Of a DNA stretch of 64,000 nucleotides, positions 9,589 to 20,225 are shown piece by piece. Origin of the DNA: Burkholderia sp. WAC0059 (GTDB taxonomy: Bacteria > Pseudomonadota > Gammaproteobacteria > Burkholderiales > Burkholderiaceae); contig NZ_PNEO01000013.1 of the NCBI RefSeq assembly GCF_002870125.1, positions 62,001-126,000 on the forward strand, given 5' to 3'. The translations under genes were made by a program, and so were the position numbers. The notes beneath the pieces are model-generated. The model had not been told where the DNA came from. It did no database searches and saw only the letters and a list, made by a program, of their open reading frames with translations. How positions within the stretch are numbered: position 1 is the stretch's first letter; each line of letters begins with the position of its first letter.

Positions 9589-10460
9589 GCGCGACGAACG
9601 ACAGCGCGGGCGTCGCGCCCGACCGCTACGCCGTGGTCGGCAATCCGGTCGCGCACAGCAGGTCGCCGTTCATCCACGCGCAGTTCGCGCGGCAGACCGG
9701 CGAGCGCGTCGAGTACGGCCGGCTGCTTGCGCCGCTCGACGGCTTCGTCGCCGAGGTCCGCGCGTTCGCCGACGCGGGCGGGCGCGGGCTGAACGTGACC
9801 GTGCCGTTCAAGCTCGAGGCGCACGCGCTGGCCGACCGGCTCTCGCCGCGCGCGGCGGCGGCCGGGGCCGTCAACACGCTGCGCTTCGACGCCGACGGCA
9901 TCTACGGCGACAACACCGACGGCGTGGGGCTCGTGCGCGACATCGAGGCGAATCTCGGCGTTGCGCTTGCCGGCAAGCGCATTCTGTTGCTGGGCGCGGG
10001 CGGGGCGGCGCGCGGCGTCGTGCTGCCGATGCTCGAGCGCGCGCCGCGCGGACTGGCGATCGTGAACCGCACGGCCGCGAAGGCCGAGGCGCTCGTCGCG
10101 CAGTTCGCCGACGCCGCGCGCGCGGCGCATTGCGCGCTGACGGGCGGCGGCCCGCAGACGGTCGAGCCGCGCCCGTACGACGTGATCGTGAACGCGACGG
10201 CCGGCAGTCTCGACGCCGCGCTGCCCGAGTGCGACGACCGCGCGTTCGGCGCGGGCACGCTCGCCTACGACATGATGTACGGCGCGCAGCCGACCGTGTT
10301 CATGCGGCATGCGCAGTCGCTCGGCGCGCGCGCGGCCGACGGCCTCGGCATGCTCGTCGAGCAGGCCGCGGAATCGTTCGAGGTGTGGCGCGGCGTGCGC
10401 CCGGATAGCGCGCCGGTGCTCGCGGCCCTGCGCGCGCAACTGGCCGGGCAGGCCGGCTGA
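9585..10460 (+). CDS. aroE: Shikimate dehydrogenase
   Basis: This 291-residue NADPH-dependent enzyme reduces 3-dehydroshikimate to shikimate. Family motifs occur in order: [19 protein letters not shown] (shikimate-binding serines) near residue 15; LNVTVPFK with the catalytic Lys near residue 65; [10 protein letters not shown] with the catalytic Asp near residue 106; and the dinucleotide loop [12 protein letters not shown] near residue 130, followed by NRTAAKA, whose Asn-Arg-Thr favours NADP. YDMMYG and [11 protein letters not shown] close the C-terminal lobe. The ATG overlaps the stop codon of the exonuclease gene by 4 bases. Confidence 0.97.
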   Translation: MSATNDSAGVAPDRYAVVGNPVAHSRSPFIHAQFARQTGERVEYGRLLAPLDGFVAEVRAFADAGGRGLNVTVPFKLEAHALADRLSPRAAAAGAVNTLRFDADGIYGDNTDGVGLVRDIEANLGVALAGKRILLLGAGGAARGVVLPMLERAPRGLAIVNRTAAKAEALVAQFADAARAAHCALTGGGPQTVEPRPYDVIVNATAGSLDAALPECDDRAFGAGTLAYDMMYGAQPTVFMRHAQSLGARAADGLGMLVEQAAESFEVWRGVRPDSAPVLAALRAQLAGQAG

Positions 10461-10578
10461 CGGGGCGCAGCGAGGTCCGGCGGGTCTTGCGGCGGTACGG
10501 ACCGGCCCGCCGCAGACGGCCGGCGACGCGGGCAGGACTGACGAGAACGGGAACGGCCTGACGGGGAGATCGACAACG

Positions 10579-11301
10579 ATGGCGAAGAGAGCGGCTGCGC
10601 GCCGCGGGGGCCTTTCACGCTGGCTTTTCTACGTCTGCGCGGTGGTCGTCTTCGCGTGGTTCGCGACCCAGGCTTACTACTTCGTCCAGATCGCCGTCTG
10701 GAGCCGCGTGAATCCGCGGACGACGGCGTTCATGCGCAACGACGCCTGGCATCTTCAGGCCGATCGGCCCGGCCTTGCGATCCAGCACGTCTGGGTACCC
10801 TACGGGCAGATTTCGCGCAACCTGAAGCGCGCCATCATCGCCTCTGAGGACGCCGATTTCGTCAACAACGACGGCTACGAGACCGACGCCATTCTCGACG
10901 CCTGGGAGGCGAACCGGTCGCGAGGCCGGATCGTGCGCGGCGGCTCCACGATCTCGCAGCAGCTCGCGCGCAACCTGTTTCTCTCGCGCGAGCGCAGCTA
11001 TCTGCGCAAGGGCCAGGAGTTCGTCATCACCTGGATGCTCGAAACGCTGCTCGACAAGGAGCGCATCTTCGAGATCTATCTGAATTCGGTCGAGTGGGGC
11101 GTGGGCGTTTACGGCGCTCAGGCGGCCGCCCTTCATTACTACGGCATCCCGGCCTCGCGGTTGAGCGCGTGGCAGTCCGCGCGGCTCGCGGTGATGCTGC
11201 CGGACCCGAAGTACTTCGATACGCACCGCAACTCGCGCTACCTGGCCGAACGCGCGGCCGTGATCGCCCGCCGGATGGGCGCGGCCGAACTGCCGCGCTG
11301 A
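10579..11301 (+). CDS. mtgA: Monofunctional biosynthetic peptidoglycan transglycosylase
   Basis: This 240-residue GT51 enzyme polymerises lipid II into glycan strands without a transpeptidase domain. One N-terminal transmembrane helix (about residues 13-34, [20 protein letters not shown]) anchors it in the inner membrane. The catalytic Glu lies in IIASEDADF near residue 90, then [16 protein letters not shown] near residue 120, and the second Glu region [11 protein letters not shown] near residue 163. The start chosen at 10579 gives a normal family length; an upstream in-frame ATG would add unconserved sequence. It lies 118 bases after aroE, a common pairing in betaproteobacteria. Confidence 0.96.
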   Translation: MAKRAAARRGGLSRWLFYVCAVVVFAWFATQAYYFVQIAVWSRVNPRTTAFMRNDAWHLQADRPGLAIQHVWVPYGQISRNLKRAIIASEDADFVNNDGYETDAILDAWEANRSRGRIVRGGSTISQQLARNLFLSRERSYLRKGQEFVITWMLETLLDKERIFEIYLNSVEWGVGVYGAQAAALHYYGIPASRLSAWQSARLAVMLPDPKYFDTHRNSRYLAERAAVIARRMGAAELPR

Positions 11302-11327
11302 TCGATCGGCGCTCCCGGCACCCGGCA

Positions 11328-11363
11328 CTTCCCGGCCTTCCCGCGCTTCCCGCGCTTCCCGCA
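11328..11363. repeat. Four tandem 9-base repeats (CTTCCCGSM)
   Basis: Between the convergent mtgA and queF genes there are four back-to-back 9-mers: CTTCCCGGC, CTTCCCGCG (twice) and CTTCCCGCA, followed by a short TTTTCCCCC tract. This is a simple-sequence array of the kind produced by replication slippage. No function is visible. Confidence 0.6.
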
Positions 11364-11390
11364 TTTTCCCCCGGCGCTGACCGGCCGGCG

Positions 11391-12215
11391 TTACTGCCTC
11401 GCGAGCCGCGCGTTGTCGGGCAGCGGCAGGTTGTAGCTGGTGCGGAACGGATTGATGTCGAGCCCGCCGCGCCGCGTATAGCGGCCGTACACCGCGAGCT
11501 TGAGCGGGCGGCACGCGCGCTGGATGTCGACGAAGATGCGCTCGATGCATTGCTCGTGGAACCCGGCGTGGTTGCGGTACGAGATGATGTAGCGCAGGAG
11601 CCCGGCCTGGTCGATCTGCGGGCCCACGTAGCGGATCTGCACGCTGCCCCAGTCGGGCTGTCCGGTGACGGGGCAGTTCGACTTCAGCAGGTTCGACGTC
11701 AGCGTCTCCTCGACCGGCGCTTCGTCGAACGCGGCGCTCAGCAGCGACGGGTCGGGCTGATAGACGCTCGCCTCCAGGTCGAGCCGGTCGAGCGAGAGTC
11801 CCCCGAATTCCTCGAACGGCAACCTGCCGAACGCGGCCGGCAGCTCGAGCCGCACCGACGCGTGCGCGCCGCAGGCGGCGCTGGCGTCGCGTTGCAGTAC
11901 GTCGCGGACCGCGTCGACCGACTCGAACGGCGTCTGCGAGAACGACCCCAGATAGAGCTTGAACGACTTCGACTCGATGATGTTCGGCGAATCGGCCGGA
12001 ACGAGGAACGTCGCGATCGCGATCTGCGGCTTGCCGCGCGGGGTGAGCCACGACAGTTCGTAGGCGTTCCAGAGGTCGGTGCCGAAGAACGGCAGCGTCG
12101 CGCCGATGCCGATTTCCGCGCGCGCGCCGGCGCGGTCGATCGCAAAGAGCAGCGTCGGGTCGTATTGTCCGGTATAGGCGGCGGGTTTGCCGAGCGGAGA
12201 GTGTTCGGGCGTCAT
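11391..12215 (-). CDS. queF: NADPH-dependent 7-cyano-7-deazaguanine (preQ0) reductase, type II
   Basis: This 274-residue enzyme reduces the nitrile of preQ0 to the amine of preQ1 for queuosine in tRNA. The long bimodular form is recognised from the N-terminal half ([14 protein letters not shown] near residue 89, the QueF motif in the first domain) and the C-terminal half with the catalytic [18 protein letters not shown] near residue 185. There Cys forms the thioimide and Asp is the acid. CIERIFVDI near residue 224 closes the fold. Its ATG overlaps the stop of the upstream 5'-nucleotidase gene by 4 bases, so the two are probably translated together. No other queuosine genes are in the window. 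Confidence 0.96.
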   Translation of the reverse strand: MTPEHSPLGKPAAYTGQYDPTLLFAIDRAGARAEIGIGATLPFFGTDLWNAYELSWLTPRGKPQIAIATFLVPADSPNIIESKSFKLYLGSFSQTPFESVDAVRDVLQRDASAACGAHASVRLELPAAFGRLPFEEFGGLSLDRLDLEASVYQPDPSLLSAAFDEAPVEETLTSNLLKSNCPVTGQPDWGSVQIRYVGPQIDQAGLLRYIISYRNHAGFHEQCIERIFVDIQRACRPLKLAVYGRYTRRGGLDINPFRTSYNLPLPDNARLARQ

Positions 12216-13132
12216 GATGATGCGTTGGTCACGCCGCTCGCGACGTGCCCGGTCGCCGTGACCGAGCGGGCCGATTCGCAGTGGCGGATCTGGTCGTCGA
12301 AGAAAAAGTCCGGTTCGAATTCGCGCAGGAACGGGCCCTTGTCGAGGCCGCCGAGGAACATCGCCTCGTCGATCTCGATGTTCCAGGCCATCAGCGTCCG
12401 GATGGCCCGCTCGTGCGCCGGCGCGGAGCGCGCCGTGACGAGCGCGGTCCGTATTTTCATGCGCGCGTCGCGGTCCGCGAGCTTCTGCAGGCGGTGCAGC
12501 GCTTCGAGCAGCGGCTTGAGCGGACCCTCGGCGAGCGGCAGCGCGCGGTTGTCGTGCTCGTGGCTCACGAACGCGCCGAGCCCGTCGCGCTGGAAGATGC
12601 GCTCGGCCTCGTCGGAAAACAGGACCGCATCGCCGTCGAACGCGATGCGGATCTCGTCGGCGTTGCGCTCCGACATTCTCGCCGATTCTGGCAGCACGCG
12701 CGCGGCCGGAAAGCCGGCGGCGAGCGCGTCGCGCACGTCCTCCTGGTTGGCCGAGAGGAAGAGCGCCGCGTTCAGCGGCTTCAGATAGGCGAACGGCGGG
12801 CGTCCGCGCGTGAACACGCCGCGCTCGACGGCGAGGCCGTGTTCGCGGCACGAGTTGAACGCGCGCAGCCCGCTGATCGGATCGCTGCGCGAGAGGATCA
12901 CCACTTCGACGCGGCGCGCGTCGGCGTTCAGCGCGAGCAGCTTGCGGATCAGCGCGAACGCGACGCCGGGGCGGGCCGGCACGTTCAGCCGCTCGCGCTG
13001 CAGCGTCTCGTAGGCGCCCAGGTCGCCGAGCGGCCTGCCTGCCTCGAACACGCGGTTCTCCTCCTCGAAGTCGAAGAGGGCGCGCGACGAAATGGCGACG
13101 ACCAGTTTGTCCGCAAGCGAAACGGCGGCCAT
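12212..13132 (-). CDS. Cytosolic 5'-nucleotidase (cN-I-like, PF06189 family)
   Basis: This 306-residue protein resembles the bacterial relatives of vertebrate cytosolic 5'-nucleotidase I. Visible landmarks are [19 protein letters not shown] near residue 11, the [12 protein letters not shown] stretch near residue 81, and the haloacid-dehalogenase nucleophile motif [14 protein letters not shown] near residue 163, where the first Asp would form the phospho-enzyme. GGLDKGPFL near residue 262 and FFFDDQ near 277 are the late acidic motifs. It would remove phosphate from nucleoside monophosphates; the preferred base is unknown. It is coupled to queF by a 4-base overlap and lies 27 bases downstream of ilvA. 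Confidence 0.88.
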   Translation of the reverse strand: MAAVSLADKLVVAISSRALFDFEEENRVFEAGRPLGDLGAYETLQRERLNVPARPGVAFALIRKLLALNADARRVEVVILSRSDPISGLRAFNSCREHGLAVERGVFTRGRPPFAYLKPLNAALFLSANQEDVRDALAAGFPAARVLPESARMSERNADEIRIAFDGDAVLFSDEAERIFQRDGLGAFVSHEHDNRALPLAEGPLKPLLEALHRLQKLADRDARMKIRTALVTARSAPAHERAIRTLMAWNIEIDEAMFLGGLDKGPFLREFEPDFFFDDQIRHCESARSVTATGHVASGVTNASS

Positions 13133-13159
13133 GCGCGGGTTTCTCCCGGAAAGATCGGG

Positions 13160-14686
13160 TTAGCCGAGAAACAGCCGGTAGGCCGGGTTCTGCGTCTCTT
13201 CCCAGTGCGGGTAGCCGAGCGTCGCGAGAAAGCGCCGGAACTCGGCATCCTCCGCGACCGGCACCTGGAGGCCGACGAGAATCGAGCTGTAATCCGCGCC
13301 CTGGTTGCGGTAGTGGAACAGGCTGATGTTCCAGTTCGGCGCCATCGACGAAAGGAAGCGCATGAGCGCGCCCGGCCGCTCGGGAAACTCGAAGCGGAAG
13401 AGCCGCTCGTCGTGCGCGAGCGGCGAGCGTCCGCCGACCATGTAGCGGACGTGCTGCTTCGAGAGTTCGTCGCCCGTCAGGTCAACGGTCGCGAAGCCGT
13501 GCTGCTCGAAGGTTCCGGCGATCTGCGCGGACTCGCCGCGATTGCGGGTCTGCACGCCGACGAAGATGTGCGCGCGCTCGGCGTCGTCGATCCGGTAGTT
13601 GAACTCGGTCACGGCGCGCGTACCGACGAGTTCGCAGAAGCGTTTGAAACTGCCGCGCTCCTCGGGGATCGTCACGGCGAACACGGCCTCGCGCGCCTCG
13701 CCGACTTCGGCGCGCTCGGCGACGAAGCGCATGCGGTCGAAGTTCATGTTCGCGCCCGAGGTGATCGCAACGAGCGTCTGCCCGTGGATGTCCTCGCGCT
13801 CCGCGTACTGCTTCGCGCCGGCCACGGCCAGCGCGCCGGCCGGCTCGAGCACGCTGCGCGTGTCCTGGAACACGTCCTTGATCGCGGCGCACAGCGCGTC
13901 GGTGTCCACGGTCAGCACCTCGTCGAGCCAGTCGCGGCACAGCCGGAACGTTTCCTCGCCGACCAGCTTGACGGCCGTGCCGTCCGAGAAGAGGCCGACC
14001 TCGGAGAGCTCGACGCGGTGGCCGGCCGCGATCGACCGGGCCATCGCGCACGAGTCGTCGGTCTGCACGCCGATCACGCGGATTTCGGGGCGCACGGCCT
14101 TCACGTAGGCGGCCACGCCGGCGGCGAGCCCGCCGCCGCCGATCGGCACGAAGATGGCGTGGATCGGGGCCTGATGCTGGCGCAGGATCTCCATCGCGAC
14201 GGTGCCCTGGCCCGCGATCACGTCGGGGTCGTCGAACGGATGCACGAACGTGAGGTCGCGCTCGCGCTGCAGTTCGAGCGCGTGGGCGTAGGCGTCGCTG
14301 TACGACTCGCCGACCTGCACGATCTCGACGGTCGGGCCGCCGTGCGCGCGCACGGCATCCACCTTGACCTGCGGCGTCGTGACGGGCACGCAGATCACCG
14401 CCTTCACGCCGAGCTTCGCGGCCGAGAGCGCGACGCCCTGGGCATGGTTGCCCGCCGAGGCCGTGATGACGCCGCGCGCGAGCGCCTGGGCGCCGAGTTG
14501 CGCCATCCGGTTGTAGGCGCCGCGCAGCTTGAACGAGAACACCGGCTGGTTGTCCTCGCGCTTCAGATAGACGGGGTTGCCGATCCGGACGGACAGGTTG
14601 GGCGCGCGTTCGAGCTCGGTCTCGCGGGCCACGTCGTAGACGCGGGCGGTGAGGATTTTCTTCAGATAGTCGTCGTGTGAGGCCAT
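13160..14686 (-). CDS. ilvA: Threonine ammonia-lyase, biosynthetic
   Basis: This 508-residue PLP enzyme converts threonine to 2-oxobutanoate, the first step to isoleucine. The PLP lysine sits in [11 protein letters not shown] near residue 52; the Asn loop [13 protein letters not shown] is near residue 79; the glycine-rich phosphate loop [14 protein letters not shown] is near residue 181. The C-terminal third (about 335-508) contains two ACT-like regulatory modules ([13 protein letters not shown] near residue 432), as expected for the isoleucine-inhibited form. It is transcribed away from the large oxidoreductase gene across a 499-base gap. Confidence 0.96.
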   Translation of the reverse strand: MASHDDYLKKILTARVYDVARETELERAPNLSVRIGNPVYLKREDNQPVFSFKLRGAYNRMAQLGAQALARGVITASAGNHAQGVALSAAKLGVKAVICVPVTTPQVKVDAVRAHGGPTVEIVQVGESYSDAYAHALELQRERDLTFVHPFDDPDVIAGQGTVAMEILRQHQAPIHAIFVPIGGGGLAAGVAAYVKAVRPEIRVIGVQTDDSCAMARSIAAGHRVELSEVGLFSDGTAVKLVGEETFRLCRDWLDEVLTVDTDALCAAIKDVFQDTRSVLEPAGALAVAGAKQYAEREDIHGQTLVAITSGANMNFDRMRFVAERAEVGEAREAVFAVTIPEERGSFKRFCELVGTRAVTEFNYRIDDAERAHIFVGVQTRNRGESAQIAGTFEQHGFATVDLTGDELSKQHVRYMVGGRSPLAHDERLFRFEFPERPGALMRFLSSMAPNWNISLFHYRNQGADYSSILVGLQVPVAEDAEFRRFLATLGYPHWEETQNPAYRLFLG

Positions 14687-15185
14687 GCGGGGAACGCGCC
14701 TTGCGCTTGCGATACGGGAAAACGCTCATGATAGCGCCTTCGGCGGGCGCGCCGGCCGCCTGCGGGCCTGCCGATCCGGGATGCCGCGGGGTTTCCCGGG
14801 GTGCGGGCGGGCCGGGAAGCAGCCTAGTAAGGGGCCCAGTAAGCGGGCAGCGCGGGCACGGATCATGGGGTAAAATCGCGACTCGGATAAAGGATCGGAA
14901 GATGCACTGGCAGCCTCGGACCGCCCATTTGATGCCCGCGCGGCGCGGAACTTGCCCCGCCGCGCAGCGGCACGTCCGCCACGCACGATCGTGTCGCGGA
15001 GTCTGAGCGCCGGGAAACCGTCGGCGTGAGCCTTGCCGCCGCCCCCGTTTCCCGCATACCGTCCGCCATCCCCACATTACGGAAAGCGGACTCGATTTAC
15101 CGTTGCGCCCCACGCGCAGCACCGTCAGTGCCAGTCCGATCCCGCCGGAGGAGCGGGCTGCGCTGACCCAAAGAGTCGTCCAATC
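14687..15185. other. Divergent intergenic region, 499 bases, no gene seen
   Basis: This stretch separates ilvA (leftward) from the large oxidoreductase gene (rightward). No frame shows codon structure or recognisable protein. A TAAAAT hexamer at 14872-14877 is the best plus-strand -10 candidate but lacks a good -35; if used, it would give the oxidoreductase a leader of about 300 bases. A short direct repeat (AGTAAG followed by GGG or CGGG) occurs near 14825-14845. I see no riboswitch I can name. Confidence 0.5.
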
Positions 15186-18100
15186 ATGAACGCACCTCAA
15201 GTTTTCGACCCCCACGGGGCCGCCGCTGCCGCGGCCGCCGACCTCGAGCCGCGCCTGCGCGAAATTCCCTACAACTACACGTCGTTTTCCGATCGCGAGA
15301 TCGTCATCCGCCTGCTCGGCGAGCCCGCCTGGGCGGCGCTCGCCGAGCTGCGGGCCGAGCGCCGCACCGGCCGCTCGGCCCGCATGCTCTACGAAGTGCT
15401 CGGCGACATCTGGGTGGTGCGTCGCAATCCTTATCTCCAGGACGACCTGCTCGACAACCCGAAGCGCCGCGCGTTGCTGATCGAGGCGCTGAACCACCGC
15501 CTCGCCGAGATCGAGAAGCGCCGCCGGGCCGATCTGCTCGAGCACGGCGACGACGCCGGGCTCGGGCGCGCCGCGCGCGTCGAGACGCTGGTGGCCGCCG
15601 CGCGCCGCGCCGTCGAGGCGTTCGCGGGCGAGTTCGAGCATATGGCCGAGCTGCGCCGCCGCGCACTGAAGGTGCTGGGCCGCCGCACGCAGAAGGACAA
15701 CATCCGCTTCGACGGCCTCTCGCGCGTCTCGCACGTGACCGACGCGACCGACTGGCGCGTCGAGTACCCGTTCGTCGTCCTGACGCCCGATACCGAGGCC
15801 GAGATCGCCGGTCTCGTGAAGGCCTGCTTCGAGCTGGGCCTGACCGTGATTCCGCGCGGCGGCGGCACGGGCTACACGGGCGGCGCGGTGCCGCTCACGC
15901 CGTTCTCGGCCGTCATCAACACCGAAAAGCTCGAGCAGCTCGGACCGGTCGAGCTGACCCGCCTGTCCGGCGTCGCGCGCGAGGTGCCGACGATCCATTC
16001 GGGCGCCGGCGTCGTCACGCGCCGCGTGACCGAGGCGGCCGAGGCCGCCGGCTACGTGTTCGCGGTCGATCCGACCTCGCTCGACGCCTCGTGCATCGGC
16101 GGCAACATCGCGATGAACGCGGGCGGCAAGAAGGCCGTGCTCTGGGGCACGGCGCTCGACAACCTCGCGTCCTGGCGCATGGTCGACCCCGAAGGGAACT
16201 GGCTCGACGTCACGCGTCTCGACCACAACCTCGGCAAGATTCACGACATCGCCGTGGCGCGCTTCGAGCTGAAGTGGTCCGACGGCGAGCACGCGCCCGG
16301 CGAGAAGCTGTTGCGCACCGAAACGCTCGAAATCGAGGGGCGCCGCTTCCGCAAGGCGGGGCTCGGCAAGGACGTCACCGACAAGTTCCTCTCCGGCCTG
16401 CCCGGCGTGCAGAAGGAAGGCTGCGACGGGCTCATCACGTCCGCGCGCTGGGTGCTGCACAAGATGCCCGCGCACACGCGCACCGTCTGCCTCGAATTCT
16501 TCGGCCAGGCGCGCGAGGCGATTCCGAGCATCGTCGAGATCAAGGACTACCTGTTCGCGACCTCGAAAGAGGGCGGCGCGATCCTCGCCGGCCTCGAGCA
16601 CCTCGACGAGCGCTATCTGCGCGCGGTCGGCTACGCGACGAAGAGCAAGCGCAACGCGTTCCCGAAGATGGTGCTGATCGGCGACATCGTCGGCGACGAT
16701 GCGGACGCGGTCGCTGCCGCCACGTCCGAAGTGATCCGCATGGCCAACGGCAAGAGCGGCGAGGGCTTCGTCGCGGTCAGCGCCGAGGCGCGCAAGAAGT
16801 TCTGGCTCGACCGCAGCCGCACGGCCGCGATCGCGAAGCACACCAACGCGTTCAAGATCAACGAGGACGTCGTCATTCCGCTGAACCGGATGGGCGAGTA
16901 CACGGACGGCATCGAGCGCATCAACATCGAGTTGTCGATCAAGAACAAGCTGCAGCTCGTCGATGCGCTCGAAGCGTTCTTCCGGGCGGGCAAGGTGCCG
17001 GCCCTCGTCAACGCGGCCAAGACCGACGACGCGAACGAGATTCCGGGCGCCGAGCTGCTCGAAGACCGCGTGCAGCAGGCGCTCGAACTGCTGCGCAACG
17101 TGCGCGAGCGCTGGACGTTCCTGCGCGACCGGCTCGACCTGCCGCTGCGCGAGGCGCAGCACTATCTGGTGCAGCTCGGCTACGAGGCGCTGGCGGAGAC
17201 GTTCGCGGACCGCGTCGACGCGCAGCCCGGCGCCACCGTTTTCCATGTCGCGCAGGATCGCACGGTGCGCGTGTCGTGGAAGCAGGAGATTCGCGCCGAG
17301 CTGCGGCAGATCTTCAACGGCGGCGCGTTCGAGCCGGTCCTCGACGAGGCCCAGGCAATCCATAAACAGGTGCTGCGCGGCCGGGTGTTCGTCGCGCTGC
17401 ACATGCACGCGGGCGACGGCAACGTCCACACGAACCTCCCCGTCAACTCCGACAACTACGAGATGCTGCAGGACGCCCACGCGGCCGTCGCGCGCATCAT
17501 GGCGCTCGCGCGCTCGCTCGACGGCGTGATTTCGGGCGAGCACGGCATCGGCATCACGAAGCTCGAATTCCTGACCGAGGCGGAGATCGCGGAGTTCCGC
17601 GCCTACAAGCAGCGCGTCGATCCGCAGGGACGCTTCAACGCGGGCAAGCTGCTCGAAGGCGCGGACCTGCGCAACGCCTACACGCCGAGCTTCGGGCTCA
17701 TGGGCTACGAGTCGCTCATCATGCAGCAGTCCGACATCGGCGCGATCGCCAACTCGGTCAAGGACTGCCTGCGCTGCGGCAAGTGCAAGCCGGTGTGCGC
17801 GACGCACGTGCCGCGCGCGAACCTGCTCTACAGCCCGCGCAACAAGATTCTCGCGACGTCCTTGCTCGTCGAGGCGTTCCTCTACGAGGAGCAGACGCGC
17901 CGCGGCGTGTCGATCAAGCACTGGGACGAGTTCAACGACGTGGCCGATCACTGCACGGTCTGCCACAAGTGCCTGAGCCCGTGCCCCGTGAAGATCGACT
18001 TCGGCGACGTGACGATGAACATGCGCAACCTGTTGCGCAAGATGGGCAAGAAGAAGTTCAACGTGGGCAACGCGGCCGGCATGTTCTTTCTGAACGCGAC

Positions 18101-19220
18101 GAACCCGCAGACCATCAACCTCGCGCGCACGGCGATGATGGGCCTCGGCTACAAGGCCCAGCGCCTCGGCAACGATCTCCTGAAGTCGGTTGCGAAGAAG
18201 CAGACCGCGCATCCGCCGGCGACGACGGGCCGCCCGCCCGTCGCCGAGCAGGTGATCCACTTCGTCAACAAGAAGATGCCGGGCAACCTGCCGAAGAAGA
18301 CGGCGCGCGCGTTGCTCGACATCGAGGACAACAAGATCGTGCCGATCATCCGCAACCCGAAGACGACGAACGTCGATTCGGAGGCGGTGTTCTACTTCCC
18401 CGGCTGCGGCTCCGAGCGCCTCTTCTCGCAGGTCGGCCTCGCGACCCAGGCGATGCTCTGGGAGGCGGGCGTGCAGACCGTGCTGCCGCCGGGCTACCTG
18501 TGCTGCGGCTATCCGCAGCGCGGCTCGGGCCAGTACGACAAGGCCGAGAAGATCGTCACCGACAACCGCGTGCTGTTCCACCGCGTCGCGAACACGCTGA
18601 ACTACCTCGACATCAAGACGGTGGTCGTGTCGTGCGGCACCTGCTACGACCAGCTCGCCGGCTACGAATTCGAGAAAATCTTCCCGGGCTGCCGGATCAT
18701 CGACATCCACGAGTTCCTGCTCGAGAAGGACATCAGACTCGACGGCGTGACGGGCACGCGCTACATGTATCACGACCCCTGCCACACGCCGATCAAGACG
18801 ATGGACCCGGTCAAGCTCGTCAACGAGCTGATGGGCGCGCAGAAGGACGGCTACCGGATCGAGAAGAACGACCGCTGCTGCGGCGAGTCGGGCACGCTCG
18901 CCGTGACGCGGCCGGACGTCTCGACGCAAATCCGCTTCCGCAAGGAAGAGGAGATCCGCAAGGGCGCGGCGACGCTGCGCGACCTGCCGGTCCTTGCCGA
19001 AGCGGGGGCCGGGGTTGCGCGCGGCGCCGGCACGCCCGACGTGAAGATCCTGACGAGCTGCCCGTCGTGCCTGCAGGGGCTGTCGCGCTACAACGAGGAC
19101 GCGGGCATCGAGGCCGACTACATCGTGGTCGAGATCGCCCGTCACGTCCTCGGTGAAAACTGGATGGCGGATTACGTCGAACGGGCGAACAATGGCGGCA
19201 TCGAGCGCGTGCTGGTCTGA
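15186..19220 (+). CDS. Giant FAD-linked oxidoreductase with DUF3683, 4Fe-4S and CCG domains
   Basis: This 1344-residue protein fuses parts that are usually separate subunits. Residues about 25-180 match the DUF3683-type lead domain. From about 193 comes a PCMH-type FAD-binding domain ([18 protein letters not shown] near residue 220), then the FAD-oxidase C-terminal domain ([12 protein letters not shown] near 738, [13 protein letters not shown] near 779). Two 4Fe-4S clusters follow ([11 protein letters not shown] near 861; [12 protein letters not shown] near 922). The C-terminal third has two cysteine-rich CCG repeats (FPGCGSERL 1068, [10 protein letters not shown] 1104, HDPCHTPIK 1196, RCCGESGTL 1231, SCPSC 1288). 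It is probably a D-2-hydroxyacid dehydrogenase feeding electrons to quinone; the substrate is unknown. The start chosen is the ATG opening the conserved N-terminus. Confidence 0.92.
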   Translation: MNAPQVFDPHGAAAAAAADLEPRLREIPYNYTSFSDREIVIRLLGEPAWAALAELRAERRTGRSARMLYEVLGDIWVVRRNPYLQDDLLDNPKRRALLIEALNHRLAEIEKRRRADLLEHGDDAGLGRAARVETLVAAARRAVEAFAGEFEHMAELRRRALKVLGRRTQKDNIRFDGLSRVSHVTDATDWRVEYPFVVLTPDTEAEIAGLVKACFELGLTVIPRGGGTGYTGGAVPLTPFSAVINTEKLEQLGPVELTRLSGVAREVPTIHSGAGVVTRRVTEAAEAAGYVFAVDPTSLDASCIGGNIAMNAGGKKAVLWGTALDNLASWRMVDPEGNWLDVTRLDHNLGKIHDIAVARFELKWSDGEHAPGEKLLRTETLEIEGRRFRKAGLGKDVTDKFLSGLPGVQKEGCDGLITSARWVLHKMPAHTRTVCLEFFGQAREAIPSIVEIKDYLFATSKEGGAILAGLEHLDERYLRAVGYATKSKRNAFPKMVLIGDIVGDDADAVAAATSEVIRMANGKSGEGFVAVSAEARKKFWLDRSRTAAIAKHTNAFKINEDVVIPLNRMGEYTDGIERINIELSIKNKLQLVDALEAFFRAGKVPALVNAAKTDDANEIPGAELLEDRVQQALELLRNVRERWTFLRDRLDLPLREAQHYLVQLGYEALAETFADRVDAQPGATVFHVAQDRTVRVSWKQEIRAELRQIFNGGAFEPVLDEAQAIHKQVLRGRVFVALHMHAGDGNVHTNLPVNSDNYEMLQDAHAAVARIMALARSLDGVISGEHGIGITKLEFLTEAEIAEFRAYKQRVDPQGRFNAGKLLEGADLRNAYTPSFGLMGYESLIMQQSDIGAIANSVKDCLRCGKCKPVCATHVPRANLLYSPRNKILATSLLVEAFLYEEQTRRGVSIKHWDEFNDVADHCTVCHKCLSPCPVKIDFGDVTMNMRNLLRKMGKKKFNVGNAAGMFFLNATNPQTINLARTAMMGLGYKAQRLGNDLLKSVAKKQTAHPPATTGRPPVAEQVIHFVNKKMPGNLPKKTARALLDIEDNKIVPIIRNPKTTNVDSEAVFYFPGCGSERLFSQVGLATQAMLWEAGVQTVLPPGYLCCGYPQRGSGQYDKAEKIVTDNRVLFHRVANTLNYLDIKTVVVSCGTCYDQLAGYEFEKIFPGCRIIDIHEFLLEKDIRLDGVTGTRYMYHDPCHTPIKTMDPVKLVNELMGAQKDGYRIEKNDRCCGESGTLAVTRPDVSTQIRFRKEEEIRKGAATLRDLPVLAEAGAGVARGAGTPDVKILTSCPSCLQGLSRYNEDAGIEADYIVVEIARHVLGENWMADYVERANNGGIERVLV

Positions 19221-19269
19221 CGGCGGCCGCGCATGCTTTCGTCGCGTCAGGACGGTTCGGGAGTGAGGA

Positions 19270-19701
19270 ATGGCGACGTGCGTATTCTGCAGTGAGGACG
19301 GCGGCGACGTGCTGTGGCAGGACGACCGGCTGCGCGTCGTGCTGGCCGCCGAGGCCGATTATCCGGGCTTTTGCCGCGTGATCTGGACCGCCCACGTCGC
19401 CGAGTTCTCGGAACTCGACGCCGCCGCCCGCCAGCACGTGATGCTAGCGGTCTACGCGGTCGAGCGTGCGCTGCGGCAGGTCATGCAGCCGGCCAAGATC
19501 AATCTCGCGAGCCTCGGCAACCAGGTGCCGCACGTGCACTGGCACGTCATCCCGCGCTTCACGAACGACGCGCATTTCCCGCTGCCCGTCTGGGCGCCGC
19601 GCCAGCGCACGGTGTCCGAGGCGCTGCTCGGCTCGCGCCGCGCGCAGGCGACGTTGCTGCGCGAGGCCGTGCGGCGCGAAATCGAACGGGCGCTCGCCTG
19701 A
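19270..19701 (+). CDS. HIT-family (histidine triad) protein
   Basis: This 143-residue protein opens with CVFC near residue 4, a metal-site pattern common in HIT hydrolases. It carries the histidine triad VPHVHWHVIPRF near residue 89, where the middle His of the triad acts on nucleoside phosphoramidates or dinucleotides. The domain spans most of the protein. It follows the giant oxidoreductase by 49 bases and precedes the DUF971 gene by 19, leading into the ubiquinone block, an order I know from Burkholderia. The physiological substrate cannot be told from sequence. Confidence 0.93.
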   Translation: MATCVFCSEDGGDVLWQDDRLRVVLAAEADYPGFCRVIWTAHVAEFSELDAAARQHVMLAVYAVERALRQVMQPAKINLASLGNQVPHVHWHVIPRFTNDAHFPLPVWAPRQRTVSEALLGSRRAQATLLREAVRREIERALA

Positions 19702-19720
19702 TTCCGGAGGACCCGCAGAC

Positions 19721-20134
19721 ATGAGCGGATTGACGTCGCAGACGCCGGTGCCGACCGGCATCGTGGTGCACGCGGTATCGCGCGTGCTGGAGTTGCAATA
19801 CGCGGACGGCCGCCGCTTTCGCGTGCCGTTCGAACTGCTGCGCGTCTACTCGCCGTCGGCCGAGGTGCGCGGCCACGGGCCCGGGCAGGAGACGCTGCAG
19901 ACCGGCAAGCGCGAGGTCGCGATCACGGCGCTCGAGGGCGTCGGTCACTACGCGCTGCAGCCCACGTTCTCGGACGGCCACTCGACGGGCATCTATTCGT
20001 GGGATCTGCTCTACGACCTCGCGACGAACCAGGACGCGCGCTGGGCCGAGTACTTCGCGAAGCTGAAGGCGGCCGGCGTGGAGCGCGACGCGCCGATGCC
20101 GGCCGCGACCGCACCGCACGGCCACCGTCACTGA
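19721..20134 (+). CDS. DUF971 / gamma-butyrobetaine-hydroxylase-like N-terminal domain protein
   Basis: This 137-residue protein has a good ribosome-binding site (GGAGG at 19706-19710) before its ATG. The domain covers about residues 12-110: VSRVLELQYADGRRFRVPFELLR, a strand pair, then YALQPTFSDGHSTGIYSWDLLYDL near residue 77, the diagnostic DUF971 stretch. The tail ends in a small His cluster (HGHRH). Stand-alone DUF971 proteins are often linked to iron-sulfur or ubiquinone genes; here it sits 91 bases before ubiE. Its biochemical role is not established. Confidence 0.9.
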   Translation: MSGLTSQTPVPTGIVVHAVSRVLELQYADGRRFRVPFELLRVYSPSAEVRGHGPGQETLQTGKREVAITALEGVGHYALQPTFSDGHSTGIYSWDLLYDLATNQDARWAEYFAKLKAAGVERDAPMPAATAPHGHRH

Positions 20135-20225
20135 CGGTTCCTGATACGATCCGGCCTGGCCCGTTAGCCGGGGCATCCGCCCGGCGTCCATAACCGCGAC
20201 CCGCACCCGCAAAAGGAAGAGCGCG

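Noticed and set aside
11328..11363. Tandem 9-mers as a possible CRISPR or protein-binding array
   Set aside because: Units are contiguous with no spacers, only four copies, and no cas genes are near.
12245..14680. Long plus-strand frame across the 5'-nucleotidase and ilvA genes
   Set aside because: It is antisense to two intact recognised enzymes and shows no domain.
13482..19145. A very long open frame (over 1800 codons) on the minus strand opposite ilvA and the giant oxidoreductase
   Set aside because: It lies antisense to two clear genes, its protein is Arg/Ala/Val-rich without any motif, and such frames are expected in DNA this rich in GC.
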